This document shows positions 32,508 through 44,763 of a stretch of 64,000 nt of DNA, piece after piece. The position numbers and the translations under genes are program-made. Where the stretch lies: NCBI GenBank assembly GCA_001972305.1, contig BDDD01001614.1, positions 163,514 to 227,513 of the forward strand, in the 5' to 3' direction. Positions within the stretch are counted from its first letter, which is position 1; every line of letters begins with the position of its first letter. The DNA comes from Cephalotus follicularis. Lineage: Eukaryota > Streptophyta > Magnoliopsida > Oxalidales > Cephalotaceae. A model generated the notes under the pieces. That model was given only the letters and a program-made list of their open reading frames with translations. It was not told where the DNA came from and ran no database searches.

Positions 32508-33986
32508 CTTCTAGAGGGGGGGGCTCAAAATGTGATACTGTTATTGGACTAGAAATTGAGTTAATGAATAAATGACATTTTGGACCGAAATGTGATAGAT
32601 GAATGAATGGAGCTTTGGGCCAAATCTAGTCCAAGGGAAAGGAAGGAAAATTTAAGCTTAGAAATATTATTATGCTATTGGGCTTAATAGTGTTAATATT
32701 GGGCTAAATTGAATAAAGGGAGAATTGGAGAATTCGACTGATTCTAACCAATCCTCAGCCCAATCCAATGAAGGAATGGTAAGATAGCTCCAAGGAATTC
32801 TAGAGAATTCCACTGGTAGCTATAAATAGAGAAGTGGTGAGTGTAGGACGGACTGTTGGCATTTTGGGAGAGAAAGCGACAAGAAGAAATTGTAAAGGCA
32901 AAGGAGGAACCAGTGGTCGAAGAGAGCTCACCATTTCTAGGTAGGTTCTACTACCTACACAGTGCTTGTGTCTTACTTGTGAATGTTGTATACTGTGATA
33001 TATTGCACTGAATGAATAAGTGATAAAAATGGTATAATGGTCTACTGTAATTGATAGGTAGGGACTTAGACAAATGTTATTAATGCTTGCATAATGCCTG
33101 ATGCACAACATGCATGTCATACACACAACACGAGCTCGCCATGCTGTCAAGCTTGTCATGTGCCGAGCTCCCAGAGTATGTGCATCCATGCATGCCAGCC
33201 TAACACCTCTCATCATAGGCATCATCCTTTGCACACCAGGTGTGCCGAGGAACTATATGTGCTAAGGTGATGCGTGGTACGCGCTGTGGTGCCACCCATG
33301 GCAGCGGTACCGTAACCGTGAGCCGAGGTGCCACCGTAGGGCGTCCAAGGGCACAGCCATGGATGCACCAATGCAGTGCGTCACTGTACCCATCCAGGCG
33401 TCATCCATTATCGCATGCGTTATCCCCTCCATGCTCGAGCTGCCGAGGAGCGCAAGGGCTAAGCTCCATGCCCGAGCTACCGATGAGCGCAAGTGCTGAG
33501 CTCCATGCCCGAGCTGCCGAGGAGAAATGGTGCCAAGCCGCAGGTGTCCGAGGAGCAAACGGTATGCACTAGAGGCGTTGTGGGCATAGGTGCCAAGTAC
33601 CGAGGTGTAGAGCGCCAAGGTGCTGTGAGCCGACGTGCCATGCACCCGAGGACAGGCGTACCATGGATGCCATGCCAAGCACCGTCCACTTGCGCTATGT
33701 CCACGGGTGGACCAGTGCCAAATACCGAGGAGCCGTGGATAACTGTCCCCTGGCTTGCGCTGAGGTGCTGCATATGGCTATCCCTGGGCAACACTCCAGT
33801 ATGAAACACAACTGAATCCTCCTCTGGCCATGCACAGAGCAGGAGTGCGACGCTATGAGCTATGCAAGGCACCCACACGCTTTGCCCGTTGAAGCTCTCA
33901 AATGGCGCATCCGAGCTCTCCATGCGTGTCCTTAGCATGCCACATAGAATGGTAGAGCTCGTCTGCCATGAGTCCCAAGCAGGAGA
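32508..33986 (+). repeat. Polypurine tract and truncated 3' LTR of element R
   Basis: The tract TCTAGAGGGGGGGG (32509-32522) joins directly to GGCTCAAAATGTGATACTG, which corresponds to base 43 of the 5' LTR. The first 42 bp of the LTR, including its TG terminus, are missing. Similarity to the 5' LTR then runs to AGCAGGAGA (33986 against 26606). The remaining 1.87 kb of LTR is replaced by unrelated sequence. Confidence 0.85.
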
Positions 33987-34517
33987 ACACAACATAATGC
34001 TTAGGTACCATGAACAACATCTCTGAAGCTATGTATGAACCACATACATCCATGAAAACCAACGTGAAGCTCTTCCTCGGCCTCAAAGATCGTGCCTGCA
34101 CAAACCATGCAACGCACCGAAACGTATTGAGGAGAACACTCACCTGCTAAAAACGTAGACGGGCGAAAGAAAGTTCCAACCTCAAATAGCGCTCAAAGCT
34201 TCAGAAGAAAGATGAAGAAGAAAGATGAAAGATGAAAGCTCACTCTCCCAAATGCTTCTTCAGGCGTGAAAAGATGGATATGATATCTGTCGAAAGTCAA
34301 CTATCAAGCTTCCTAAGAAAGCTTTGCACATATCCCAACACTAAACAAACAACTCTTATCTCTTAATCCATCATAAAACATTGGGCCTCACCAAGCCCAA
34401 ACCAAAGTAACACTTACCCAAGAAGAGAAGACCAAACCAGCCACAGCCAAGGAGAAAAGAAAAAAAAATTTCCAAGCCCAAACATCAATTTACCCAAAAT
34501 TAATGCGGGTCGTTACA
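33987..34517 (-). repeat. Minus-strand gypsy LTR fragment beginning TGTAACGACCC
   Basis: On the minus strand 34517 begins TGTAACGACCCGC, a gypsy LTR 5' terminus. The sequence runs left to the break with the R 3' LTR at 33986. The pyrimidine/purine-rich 34200-34500 part looks like LTR U3 to leader sequence. Its other end is missing. Confidence 0.6.
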
Positions 34518-35010
34518 TTGCCTGTGTGGCTTCTCTGATATATATTGCCTGTGTGGCTGGTCTGACGATATGCAGCATGTGTGGCTGGTCTGAGATATGC
34601 AGCCTGTGTGGCTGGTCTGATGATATTCAGCCGGTGTGGCTGGTCTGACGATATGCAGCCTGTGTTGCTGGTCTGATGTTAAGCATCCTGTGTGGCTACT
34701 CTGCATTGATGCATGAGGAGGATGATATGAAATATGATGAGTGTTTTTGGATATTATTGGGCACATTCTTTGATCACCTTCGCAAACTCTAATGTTACTA
34801 TGTGCTCTGATCGTGGATTTTATTGATGTTGCGGAGTTCTCTCTTATCTATATTTTAGTTAAGACAGCAGATGGCGAGCTACTTGATCCACCAGCCCTGA
34901 AACAGCTGGGTCGACAGAGGAAGACTACAGGCATGGCATTATTTGCTGGCAGTTCAGGCCAGTTTCACATGCGTGCCTTGGGCATGTGGGAGTTTGATTT
35001 TGAATAATCT
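34518..35010 (+). repeat. Gypsy LTR H, 3' part with the GTGTGGCT array
   Basis: The array unit GTGTGGCTTCTCTGATAT seen at 24907-25068 resumes at 34522 and degenerates to GTGTGGCTGGTCTGA units up to about 34700. The following sequence is consistent with an LTR 3' region (ACAGCTGGGTCGACAG near 34903), but no terminus was found. Confidence 0.6.
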
Positions 35011-37391
35011 TGAGATGGTGATATATTTTTAACAAATATGCCATATATGGATAGAATGATCATGTCATACATGTAAAGATTCTACTTTAGTGAAACCTCA
35101 AGGGTGCTTGAGGATATCGATGTAGGCACATTTGGGCTGAACTACTATAAAAATCTCTGCCTCATTTTCTAACTCTTTTCTCTCTTGTTTATACTCCATA
35201 TGATGAATTATGATTTAATAATCTATTGATTCCTCCTTCGGAAGTGAGAAAATATAAATTATGGTTCGAACTGTAGATTTTAGCAATCGTTCTCAGTGTT
35301 CTGCTAAGGCAGAGCTCAGAGAATTAAGGGCAGAGTTCCGAATGCCAGAGCAGGCCTCGGAGTGAGAGGCCAGAGGAAGAGATAAGAGCTCAAGGCTCAA
35401 AGTCAGACCTCGATGCATGAAGGCAGACCTCAATGGCAAAGGTTAGACCTTGGAGCAAAGAAGCTAAGAAGAGCACTGGAAGCTAAGGCCGGCATCGGCG
35501 CTTTGCGCCCGGTTCTCTGCAAACATGTTGTTTACCATTAATTACAATGGAGAAAAAGAGAATGGATTAATTCAGGAAGAGATAATATTAAATTTTAAAT
35601 AGCACGGCTTGTTAGGTGGGATTAAGGAGTTGTGGGGCGGGTATTGTCATGCAGATCTGCCGACAAATGAACATCATTTGTAATAATGAGTATAGATGCT
35701 CAAACTGTGTTTTGGTTTGATTGCATGAATTGAATCAAACTGTGTGGACTTCTGACTGGGTTGTAAATATAAATGTCAGAGAACAAACCTAAGGATGAAG
35801 AATTGTCCTACCCATGCATGTTGTGACGAGCTGTGTGCTCGCGAAAGATAGAGAATTTAGCTACGGCTATGAAAATTTAAACTATGCGAGATATAGTTAT
35901 ATGTTTCAGTTCTTGATAAACCCTCAGCCATCTGAAATAGTTCTCGTTGAACTTATTTTTTGTATCAAATTTCATATTTGAATATCTTGATTACTTGGAT
36001 TTATTCCCTTTCAGTTCTCGAATTTTGTCTACTTCTCGTAAAGCTTCCAAAATTATTATTTCTTTGTGCTTTCCTTACTGGGCTTTTTGAGCTCATTCCT
36101 TTGATTTGTTTTTCTTCTAGGTACCTATTAAAATCATAAGGCGTGTGAGCTATGTGCCGGGGAATACTCTTGGGGGAAAAATTATTTTATTTTCTTTTTT
36201 TATTGGTGATATTAATTGGCAATGGTTGTGTAACCTAATGATATTTTTATTATGCTAAGTTTAAATGTTTATGGACTATATTGATGAAGGGATATTATAT
36301 TAAATCATTTTAGGATGTTAGATTTCAATTACTTATAAACATGTATGACCTACACGTCCTTAATTTGGTTAAAGTAATACCCCTAAAGAGAGCATTACAT
36401 AATCTCCATGGACTTCGATCTCCAATCTGGACTCACATCTGACGGATCTCCTTCGTTGGATTGGGCCTCCATGTTTCTTCAGTCTCCATGCTTGAAAACT
36501 AAATTACATATAATCTATTTTCTAATTGACATTTAATTGAGTGCGACCCACCACATCTCGTTTATGTGTTTATATAACAACGCACGATAAATATCGTCAT
36601 AGGACATCTTAGTTGTTCCCTCAAATTGTTATGAATACACTATCTCAATGTATCGTTATGATTCATATTATGTTTGTTAACACTTTCTCTCATTTTTTAC
36701 TTGTTTATGGGCTCAAGCCACGTTATATCACCGATTGCTGTTGAGAGAGTGCTTTGGTTGGCATGGAGAGGTAGTAGGTGGCCCTACAGTTCTTGTTTAG
36801 GCTTCATGGGGTAACTTGGGTGTCTCTCATCTTAAAGATCGTGATTTTAGCACCTATGGACCTATGACAGTATCTTTGGGACTTTTGTAGTACCTCTGGG
36901 TCTATGGAGGTACCTTTGGGTCTACAGTAGTATATTCGAGCCTACAGCAGGGTCTGCGACAATTTTCGGTGCTCAGGATTTACGGTAGTTTATCATGAAA
37001 GTCGCTAGTTCCTCTCATCAAACACTTGAATGTATGTCACGTCGAAGCATTTGGAGGTCCCTATCTATCAAGAAACAGCATGAAAACACATGGCATCAAT
37101 CAATGTTATAGATTGCATGTACAAGAACATATGGCATTCCTCAAGGTTATATGTTGCATGTACAAGGACGTATGGTAGTATATGGAAATTCCTCTCTACT
37201 AAGAAATATATGAGCTTGCCATATGTCTCTCAAGTACGACCGCTTGTCTAACCATCATAATTCTCACAACAAAAAAGAAAACCCTCAGACCCCATATGTG
37301 AAAACTCATACTCTTTCTTTTAAGACCCTTTACGTACAAGACCCATTAAAAAACCACACTAACTTATTCACTAATAGCTTAAATTCAAAAA
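35011..37391. other. Unassigned AT-rich sequence
   Basis: No believable gene on either strand. There is a run of short imperfect repeats with GGTCTA/GTACCTTTGG words at 36840-36960. Parts may be LTR or leader debris (36420-36700 looks LTR-like), but I cannot assign it to a family. Confidence 0.4.
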
Positions 37392-37740
37392 GGGGAAATT
37401 AGAATTTAATCATTGATGTTTAGTATCAGAGACACTTTAATGCTTTTATTAAGACAAATGATACATTAGTCCCTAACTGTGAGCATTTACTGGACACATT
37501 AGTCCCTATATTTGTTGACCATTAATAATTCCGTTAGGATAAAGGACAAATTAATGCATGACGTTTGATAATAAAGACACAATAGTCCCGAAATATGAGT
37601 GTTGACCGAATATTTTTGTCCATGTATTTACTTAACTTTTTAACTCCGTTTACTAATAGAGGCTAAAATGTCATTTGTGCTAATAGAAAAACTAAAATAT
37701 TTTTGACACTAAACATCAAAGAATAAATTATACTTTTCTC
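37392..37740. mobile_element. MITE-like element with about 33-bp terminal inverted repeats
   Basis: The left end (GGGGAAATTAGAATTTAATC, then ATTGATGTTTAGT) and the reverse complement of the right end (GAGAAAAGTATAATTTATTC, then TTTGATGTTTAGT) match at roughly 26 of 33 positions. The 349-bp body is AT-rich and non-coding, with ACATTAGTCCCTA repeated inside. This is a common type of non-autonomous plant DNA transposon. A clear target duplication was not found, so the superfamily is open. Confidence 0.7.
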
Positions 37741-37908
37741 ATTAAAAAAAACAAACCACATATTTGCACGGCGTTAGACATTGCTTAGTGAATACCACTC
37801 CGCTTTTACACAGAAATTATTATTTAATTGCCTCTCACCCGGATAAAGACCCATGCTTTTCCTCTTTGGATCTAGGACTATCACGTTATCACTGACTTGG
37901 GCGAAGTT
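37741..37908. other. Short spacer, nothing recognised
   Basis: Sequence between the MITE-like element and the LTR of element D, without a recognisable feature. Confidence 0.4.
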
Positions 37909-38455
37909 TGTCACACCCCGTTTCCAATAATCGACCCGGAGGTCGTGGCAATCAACATATATTTAGCTTATATAAAATCACGGGAAATTTAAAACTTTCC
38001 GATTCATACATAATCATTGTGGAAGCATAAGTCGTAAGCCGAATTAAGAACGTAACATGCATCCTATACTACATGTTACAACAATATAATAACAATACAA
38101 TACCAACATTGTTAATCGCCCTCAAACGGAGCATGAACTGAAAATCGGTCAATACATTTATCCATTATTACAACAATCCATGTCTCAAGAAATACAACTT
38201 TCTCTTCTCTTCGATCCCCAAGCATAAACGATATCAATCCGCTGCATCAATCTGAAATTGATAAGGTTAACCAAATCCACTGGCTAAGTAGGAAAAATAT
38301 AAATGCACTTTGGGGTCAACGACAATGAATGTCATGTAATGAATGCATTCGTGATGCAATACATAATATATCACAATACATATAAATATATGTATATGTG
38401 CCAATAGGTAAGCAACCATGCCAAGATATGTGATGGATGTCGGATGTAGCCTCGC
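37909..38455 (-). repeat. Truncated 3' LTR of element D
   Basis: Plus coordinates begin TGTCACACCCCG, so the minus LTR ends CGGGGTGTGACA. It carries a weaker U5 stem (arms near 38035-38041 and 37964-37972, ending 55 nt before the terminus) and a variant of the conserved motif near 38237-38288. The U3 part and the LTR start are absent; the sequence joins the integrase reading directly. Confidence 0.8.
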
Positions 38456-39500
38456 TACATAAAACATGGAAGACGTCATGTACATTTAACAATGCAGGAG
38501 GCAAAGCGAGCTGATATGCTACCTCCCCAACTCTTTCAAGAATTTGAAAAGGACCATTGTAGCGTGTAGCTAGCTTGCCCTTCTTCCCAAATCTTTGAAC
38601 ATCCTTCGAAGGAGAAACTTTGAAAAATACATGATCTCCGACATCAAAAGTCAAAGGTATCCTTTTCACATTATCGACATAGCTCTTTTTTCGACTTTGT
38701 GCTGCAAGCAACCTGTCTTCAATCACTTTGAATTTCTCTGAAGTCTCCTCAACAAGATCCGACCCAACCAACGGTCGTTCACCAACCTCATCCCAACAGA
38801 TAGGTGATCTATATTTCCATCCATAAAGAGCTTCTTACGGAGCCATACCAATGCTCAAATGATAGCTATTGTTGTACAAAAACTCTATCAAAGGGATATG
38901 ATCCTCCCAAGTACCAGTAAAATCAATAACACAAGCTCGAAGCATATCCTCCAAAGTCTGGATGGTACGCTCTGACTGTCCCTCTGTTTGAGGATGAAAC
39001 GCTGTGCTAAAATTCAGCTTCGTTCCAAAAGCTATTTGAAATCTCTTCCAAAAATTGGAAGTAAAGATCGAATCTCGATCACATTCAATACTAACAGGAA
39101 CACCATGCAGTCTCACAATATCCTTAATATACATCCGAACCAACTTGCTTGCTGAATCAGTAACATGTGTAGGTAGAAAGTGGGTAGACTTCGTGAGTCT
39201 ATCAACGATAACCCACACTGCATTATGACGATTCTGAGTCAACGGAAAACCCGAAACGAAATCCATAGTTATGGGTTCTCATTTCCATTCCGCTACTGGC
39301 AATGATTGTAACAACCCTGTCAGTCTTTGGTGTTCGGCCTTGACTCTCTGACAAGTCAAGCACTTAGCAACATATTTAGCAATCTCCCGCTTCATACCGG
39401 GCCACCAATAATTCAGTTTCATATCCTGATACATCTTCGTGCTACCATGATGAATATTATACCGAGATTTATGAGCTTTATAAAGCAACTCATTCTTCAA
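38456..39500 (-). pseudogene. Integrase of element D, chromodomain deleted
   Basis: Read leftward from 39500: zinc-binding domain (KAHKSRYNIHHG, YVAKCLTCQRVK), core ([42 protein letters not shown] with the catalytic Asp, Asp and Glu present) and the C-terminal region (VGDHVFFKVSPSKDVQRFG, GPFQILERVGEVAYQLALPP, HDVFHV). Stops interrupt it after AEWK (39276-39278) and MAP (38835-38837). The C-terminal chromodomain seen in element C is missing because the LTR abuts at about 38455. Confidence 0.88.
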
Positions 39501-41510
39501 CCCATCAACATTTGGAAGACAAACACGTCCTTGAAATCTCTGTACACCATCAGAATGCAGCTAAAAATCAAGCCTCAACTCCAAATCCTCTCAGATTTTC
39601 TGCAATTCAGGATCATACATATGAGCATTCCTTATCTTATAAAGTAATGTTTGCTAAGCTCAAAAACTAGCAACAAGGATCCCAGGGGATCTCGCAAATG
39701 GAGTCCATCTTTGGAAATCTTCCAACATCCTCCATTGTGACACCATCGTACTAGCTATCATAGCTTTACGACTCAACGCATCAGCAACAACATTTGCTTT
39801 TTCAGGATGGTATTGGATACTAGAATCATAGTCGTTGAAGAATTCAACCCATCTACGATGCCTCACGTTCAACTCATCTTGGCAGAATAGATACTTCAAG
39901 CTCTTATGATCAATAAATATCTCAAACTGTGGTCCATATAAACAATGTCTCCATTTCTGAAGAGCAAAGACAATAGCAGCCAATTCGAGATCATGTGTCG
40001 GCTAATTCTCTTCATAAGGTTTCAGCTTCCTCGAAGAATAAGCAATCACCCTACCACGTTGCATTAATACACAACCCAATCCTTTACCTGAAGCATCGCT
40101 ATGCACATCAAAATCTTCATTACCTTCAGGCAATGCCAAGATAGGAGCAGTAATCAGCCAATCCTTCAATTCTCGGAAACTAGCCTCGTAGTCTCTATCG
40201 CAAACAAATAAAGTCTTCTTCTGGGTCAGTTGCGTCAACGGCATGGCAATTATCGAAAAATTATGGATGAATCTCCGATAATAACCCGCCAATCCAAGGA
40301 AACTGCGTACCCCGGTTACATTCTTTGGTTGTGGCCAATCCCGGACAACCTTAGTCTTCGACGGATCCACCGCCAAACCTTCTCCAGAAACTATGTGACC
40401 AAGAAAGATCACATGATCAAGCCAAAATTCACACTTACCGAATTTGGCATACAAACACTGTTCTCTGAGAATCTACAAAACTACTCTCAGATGGTACGCA
40501 TGTTCCTCCTCATTCTTCGAATATATCAGTATGTCATCAATAATTATTACAACTAACTGATCTAGATACGGTCGGAACATGTCGTTCATCAATGACATGA
40601 ACGCTGCCAGTGCATTGGTAACACCAAATGACATTACTAAGAACTCATAGTGACCATATCGGGTTCAAAAAGTGGTCCTTTCGATATCACATTCCCGTAC
40701 TCTCAACTGGTGATAACCCGATCTCAAGTCGAGTTTAGAGAATACTCTCAAACCTTGTAACTAATTGAACAATTACTCAATGTGTGGAAGAGGATACTTG
40801 TTTTTAATCGTTGCTTTATTCAGCATCCGGTAATCAATACAAAGTCTCATCGACCCATCTTTCTTCTTCACAAACAACATGGGTGCACCCCACGGGGAAA
40901 CACTAGGTCGAACGAAGCCTTTGTCAATCAAGTCTTGCAACTGCAACTTCAACTCTCTCAACTCTACAGAAGCCATTTTATATGGTGCCTTAGAAATAGG
41001 AGCTGTTCCGAGTACAGGATCAATAAAAAACTCCATATTCCTCTTCGACGGCAACGATACCAAATCTGCAGCAAATACATCAAGAAATTCGTTTACAATA
41101 GGAATTTCCTCAAGGCTCAATCCCTTCTCCTTTCTACTATCAATCACATAAGCCAAATATCCTTCGCATCCTTTCTCAAGATACCTCACTGCACGAGTGA
41201 AGGATATAATTGGTGTTGAAAATCCCTTGTCTCCCGTAAACTGGAAAGTAGTACCATTGGGTAGACAAAAATCCACTATCTTGATGTAACAATCCATATG
41301 AGCATGATGAGCTGACATCCAATCCATACCCAAGATGACATCAAAGTCTCGAATAGACAATATAATCAGATCCACATACAACGGGCTCCCCGCCATAGAA
41401 ATCTCGCAACACTTATAAACAGAATCTATACACATGGAATCTCCAGTAGGTGTACTCACATTGAGAACATATGGCATACAATCATGTGTTATGTCCAAAC
41501 ATGATGCAAA
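39501..41510 (-). pseudogene. Protease-RT-RNase H of element D
   Basis: From 41498 leftward: protease body ([18 protein letters not shown]), RT ([75 protein letters not shown], active site [10 protein letters not shown]) and RNase H ([43 protein letters not shown]). In-frame stops lie near 40773, 40760, 40665, 40473, 40002 and 39660. Most of the protein is otherwise very close to element C, so D is the same chromovirus lineage but older. Confidence 0.88.
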
Positions 41511-42510
41511 TCAAAAAGCAATAAATGAATGTGATGCTTCCGGATCCAACAGTACTCTAGCAGAAAAGCCATAAACATACAATGTACCTCCAATAACAGC
41601 AGTAGATTCTGGAACTTCTATCTGAGCAAGAGTAAAGACTCTACCTTTCAAGATGCTTTTTCCAGTATCTCTACGCTGCGAAGGCCCAACTGCAGCTCCG
41701 CTGCTACTCACAGGTCTAGTAGTCGTTGTCACCTGACCCCTCAGATAATCCCTAGTTGAATGACTGGATGCCCCACACCTCACACACAACCCGTTCTTTA
41801 CCCAACAATCCTTTTGCTGATGGTCGATACGACCACAATGAAAACAAGCTCCAGGTTTTGCATTACTTCCCTGGCTAGGAGTACCCTGAGTGGTAGTCTG
41901 TTGACATCTATTCTTTGATGATTCGATTTGGACTACCTTGCCAGTTTGATGAAGCTAGTCTAGACTGTGTAGAGGCCTGTTTATTTTGTTGTGCACTGGC
42001 CCTCTTAGCACGGTTTTCATTCTGGATACTCTCCAATAATCTTGACTTTTGAGCAACCTACACAAAGGTCTGCAACTCCATAGCTCTAATCCTCCCCCGA
42101 AGGTCCGGTTGCAAACCCTTCAGGATCCTCCGAGCCTTCTTTTCTTCAGCAGCTACAAGGTAGGCTGAGTGTCTAGCCAACTCCATAACTCTGGCTTGAT
42201 ATTCAGCTACTGTCATCTTGCCTTGACGTAACTCCAAGACTTCCATCTCATTTCATTCACGTTCAATCCGCGGCACATAAGTCGCAAGGAATTCTTCTCA
42301 GAACCTCACCCAAGTGCTAGCAAGTCTACCAGCTTCCCATTTTACTTTGACCATCTCCCACCGATGAGTGGCCTCGCCCCATAGACGGTAAATAGAAAAT
42401 TTTAACTTCTGGTTATCATTGCAATCCACACATCAAAGATATTCTCTAGATCTTGTAACCATCTCTCCGCAATAGTGACAGTCTCTATGCGGAATTCACT
42501 CTTAAGTTGC
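41511..42510 (-). pseudogene. gag: gag C-terminal half and protease start of element D
   Basis: From about 42480 leftward there is a frameshifted capsid part (AERWLQDLENIFDV), then ELRQGKMTVAEYQARVMELARHSAYL, then two zinc knuckles. CFHCGRIDHQQKDC is intact, but CVRCGASSHSTRDY has Tyr for the last Cys. The protease start reads LLDPEASHSF with Glu for the Gly of the DxGA motif. The N-terminal gag, the leader and the 5' LTR are absent beyond about 42510. Confidence 0.85.
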
Positions 42511-42529
42511 CTGCTATAGGACGTCACTA

Positions 42530-43760
42530 ACAAGTTTATATATATATGTATATCTGGCAGAGAAGTTGGTCTGCTCGGCGCTCTTTAGGAGCTATACAAT
42601 TGGGCGCTAGTCTTCTCTACGCCTTGAAGGACTGGTCTGCTCAGCATGCATAGGACTAATATGCTCGGTGACCATGTGGACTGGTCTGGTCGGCATGCGT
42701 GGGCTAGTCATGCTCGGCGATCATGTGGACTGGTCTGCTCGGCATGTGCGGGCTTGTCATGCTCGACGACCATGTGGACTGGTCTGCTCGGCAAGCATGT
42801 ACTAGTCATGCTCAGCGACCAAGTGGACTGGTCTGCGCGGCACGCATGGACTAGTCATGCTCGGGGACCAAGTGGACTGGTCTGTTCGACATGCATGGAC
42901 TAATCATTCTTAGAATGGATTTCTCTTCTGAGTACTTTTCAAGTACCGATCTTAATCACATCACCAACACAAGGATTCGATATATATCCATTTATCAACT
43001 CCAACACAGAAGTAACCAAAAATCCTAACATTCATCTAATCCTAATCTAACAAGCACAACAATATTCACAACCATACAAACAATACACATAACAACACAA
43101 ACAATGCAATCACACATAATCGCAAAGCTTGGACTATAGTAACCTACCAAATTTCGGTTGAAAACGTAGATCACGCGACTCCTTAGATTATGAACACCCT
43201 TCGATCTCGATGATGTCGGGCACCTCGACTTCCTTCTCTTCTTCACTCTTCCACTACTCCCTCAGCTCCAGGAGACGGGGATTTATACAGGAGTATATGA
43301 GGCATCGCACTCTCTCAAGAAAGTTTCTTCGTTTGTCTCCTTTCTCTTCTTTCCCGTGACACTAGGCCCAATCTTCCACTCTCTCTCCCTTCTCTCGATT
43401 TTTCTAGAATGGAAGTGTGTAAGAGTATCCAAAGTGTGGTTCCGGGCATCTCCCACATTTTATAATTGCATAGAGAAGAATCCAGAATTCTCTACACACG
43501 CACGGCCGTCTTCATAAATCTTGGGCCAACTCTCTCTCTCTTTTCTCCCTTCACAGCCCAGATCCGGCCCAACTCAAATTCCTCTTCCTATTCCCTTTTG
43601 AGCCCAAACATAAATTTCATAATCTAGGCTCACTTTTACTATTCATATCCGGCCCAAAGAAGAGGATTAATTTCTCAAGGCCCATAGTACATATATGTGT
43701 ACATAATAATTCTTTATAATATTAAGGGAAATTGCATATTGGGCTCAGCCCTCAACGAAC
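42530..43760 (-). repeat. Minus-strand gypsy LTR fragment with 66-bp array
   Basis: The stretch 42610-42905 holds about five units of 60-66 bp containing GACTGGTCTGCTCGGCATGC and TAGTCATGCTCGG. Further right, a minus-strand TATA box (TATAAATC at 43280-43287) precedes a transcribed-type segment. From about 43750 on the minus strand the sequence starts GGCTGAGCCCAATATGC after a purine-rich CTACGGGAGTGGGG. Repeated TTGGGC words link it to the LTR of element R. Confidence 0.55.
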
Positions 43761-44763
43761 CCCACTCCCGTAGGAAGAAATCCAGAAATATATATTCTAA
43801 ATACTTCAAATGATAAACCCATCACTATCCAATACATCAACACATATATATATCTTAAGCACCGCCACAAGTCTGCAGGTCAATAGCTGAAATAAAACAT
43901 ATCTCTATATTGTCCCGTATATATCTTAGATTGTCTCTTAAACATAACAAGTCTTATAATTCCGTACATTTCATTTGTAAACATAAGGCCCCTTTTATAC
44001 AATTCATATACATAACCATAACCAAGACTATATACAATATGGCTAACAATGTCTGCTATAGAAAACCTGGACGTCTCAGCCTACCTCACTGCAGTCCATC
44101 ACATATGCCTGACCCATTCCATTACAATGAAATGGGTCAGCGACATATAGTCAGGTCGGTATACCATACGCAATGTATGCAACATTATAACAGAATGCTA
44201 TGTATGCAACATTATGGCAGTGTAATAGTGTACAGTATAACAGTATGACAGTGTACAGTATTCATAGCATATTAAATGCATGAATGACAGTCGTGGACAG
44301 CTTCGATATACCAACCGTCTGTAAGCGGGGTATACCTGGTTAGTCCTAATCATATCAAGGTCATAGGCCTGCAGACACTCCGTAAACAATCAGTAATCAT
44401 ACGTAGGGACAAACAATCCGTAAGTTCTAAGTGCTATCCTGCCCCTCAGGCTCGAGATAGTACAACCACCGCCTACACACCCCGCCCTTGGGTCGTACCC
44501 GTGTGGTATCGAGATAACACTGACCACACCGTGCATACCGTAGGGCTTGTCCTCTATGGTACCTGCCCATACCGTTTGTCTTGTCCACAATGGTCCCAGC
44601 CAATACCGTTCGACTTGTCCACAATGGTCCCAACTGATACCGTAACCGTAAGGCTTGTCCGCAATGGTCCCAGCCTATCCCGTAACCGTAAGATGTGGTC
44701 TAACATTCATAACCTTCATGAAGGAAATGAAGATTACGAATGGGTTATCTCGTTCGGTCTCAG
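43761..44763 (-). repeat. Minus-strand LTR-type fragment with hairpin and 40-bp array
   Basis: It contains the 32-base hairpin at 44109-44140 and an array at 44535-44700 of four to five units built on CTTGTCCACAATGGTCCCAG and ATACCGT. By comparison with LTR R this is an R/U5 region. Element C begins at 44764. No coding sequence. Confidence 0.55.
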
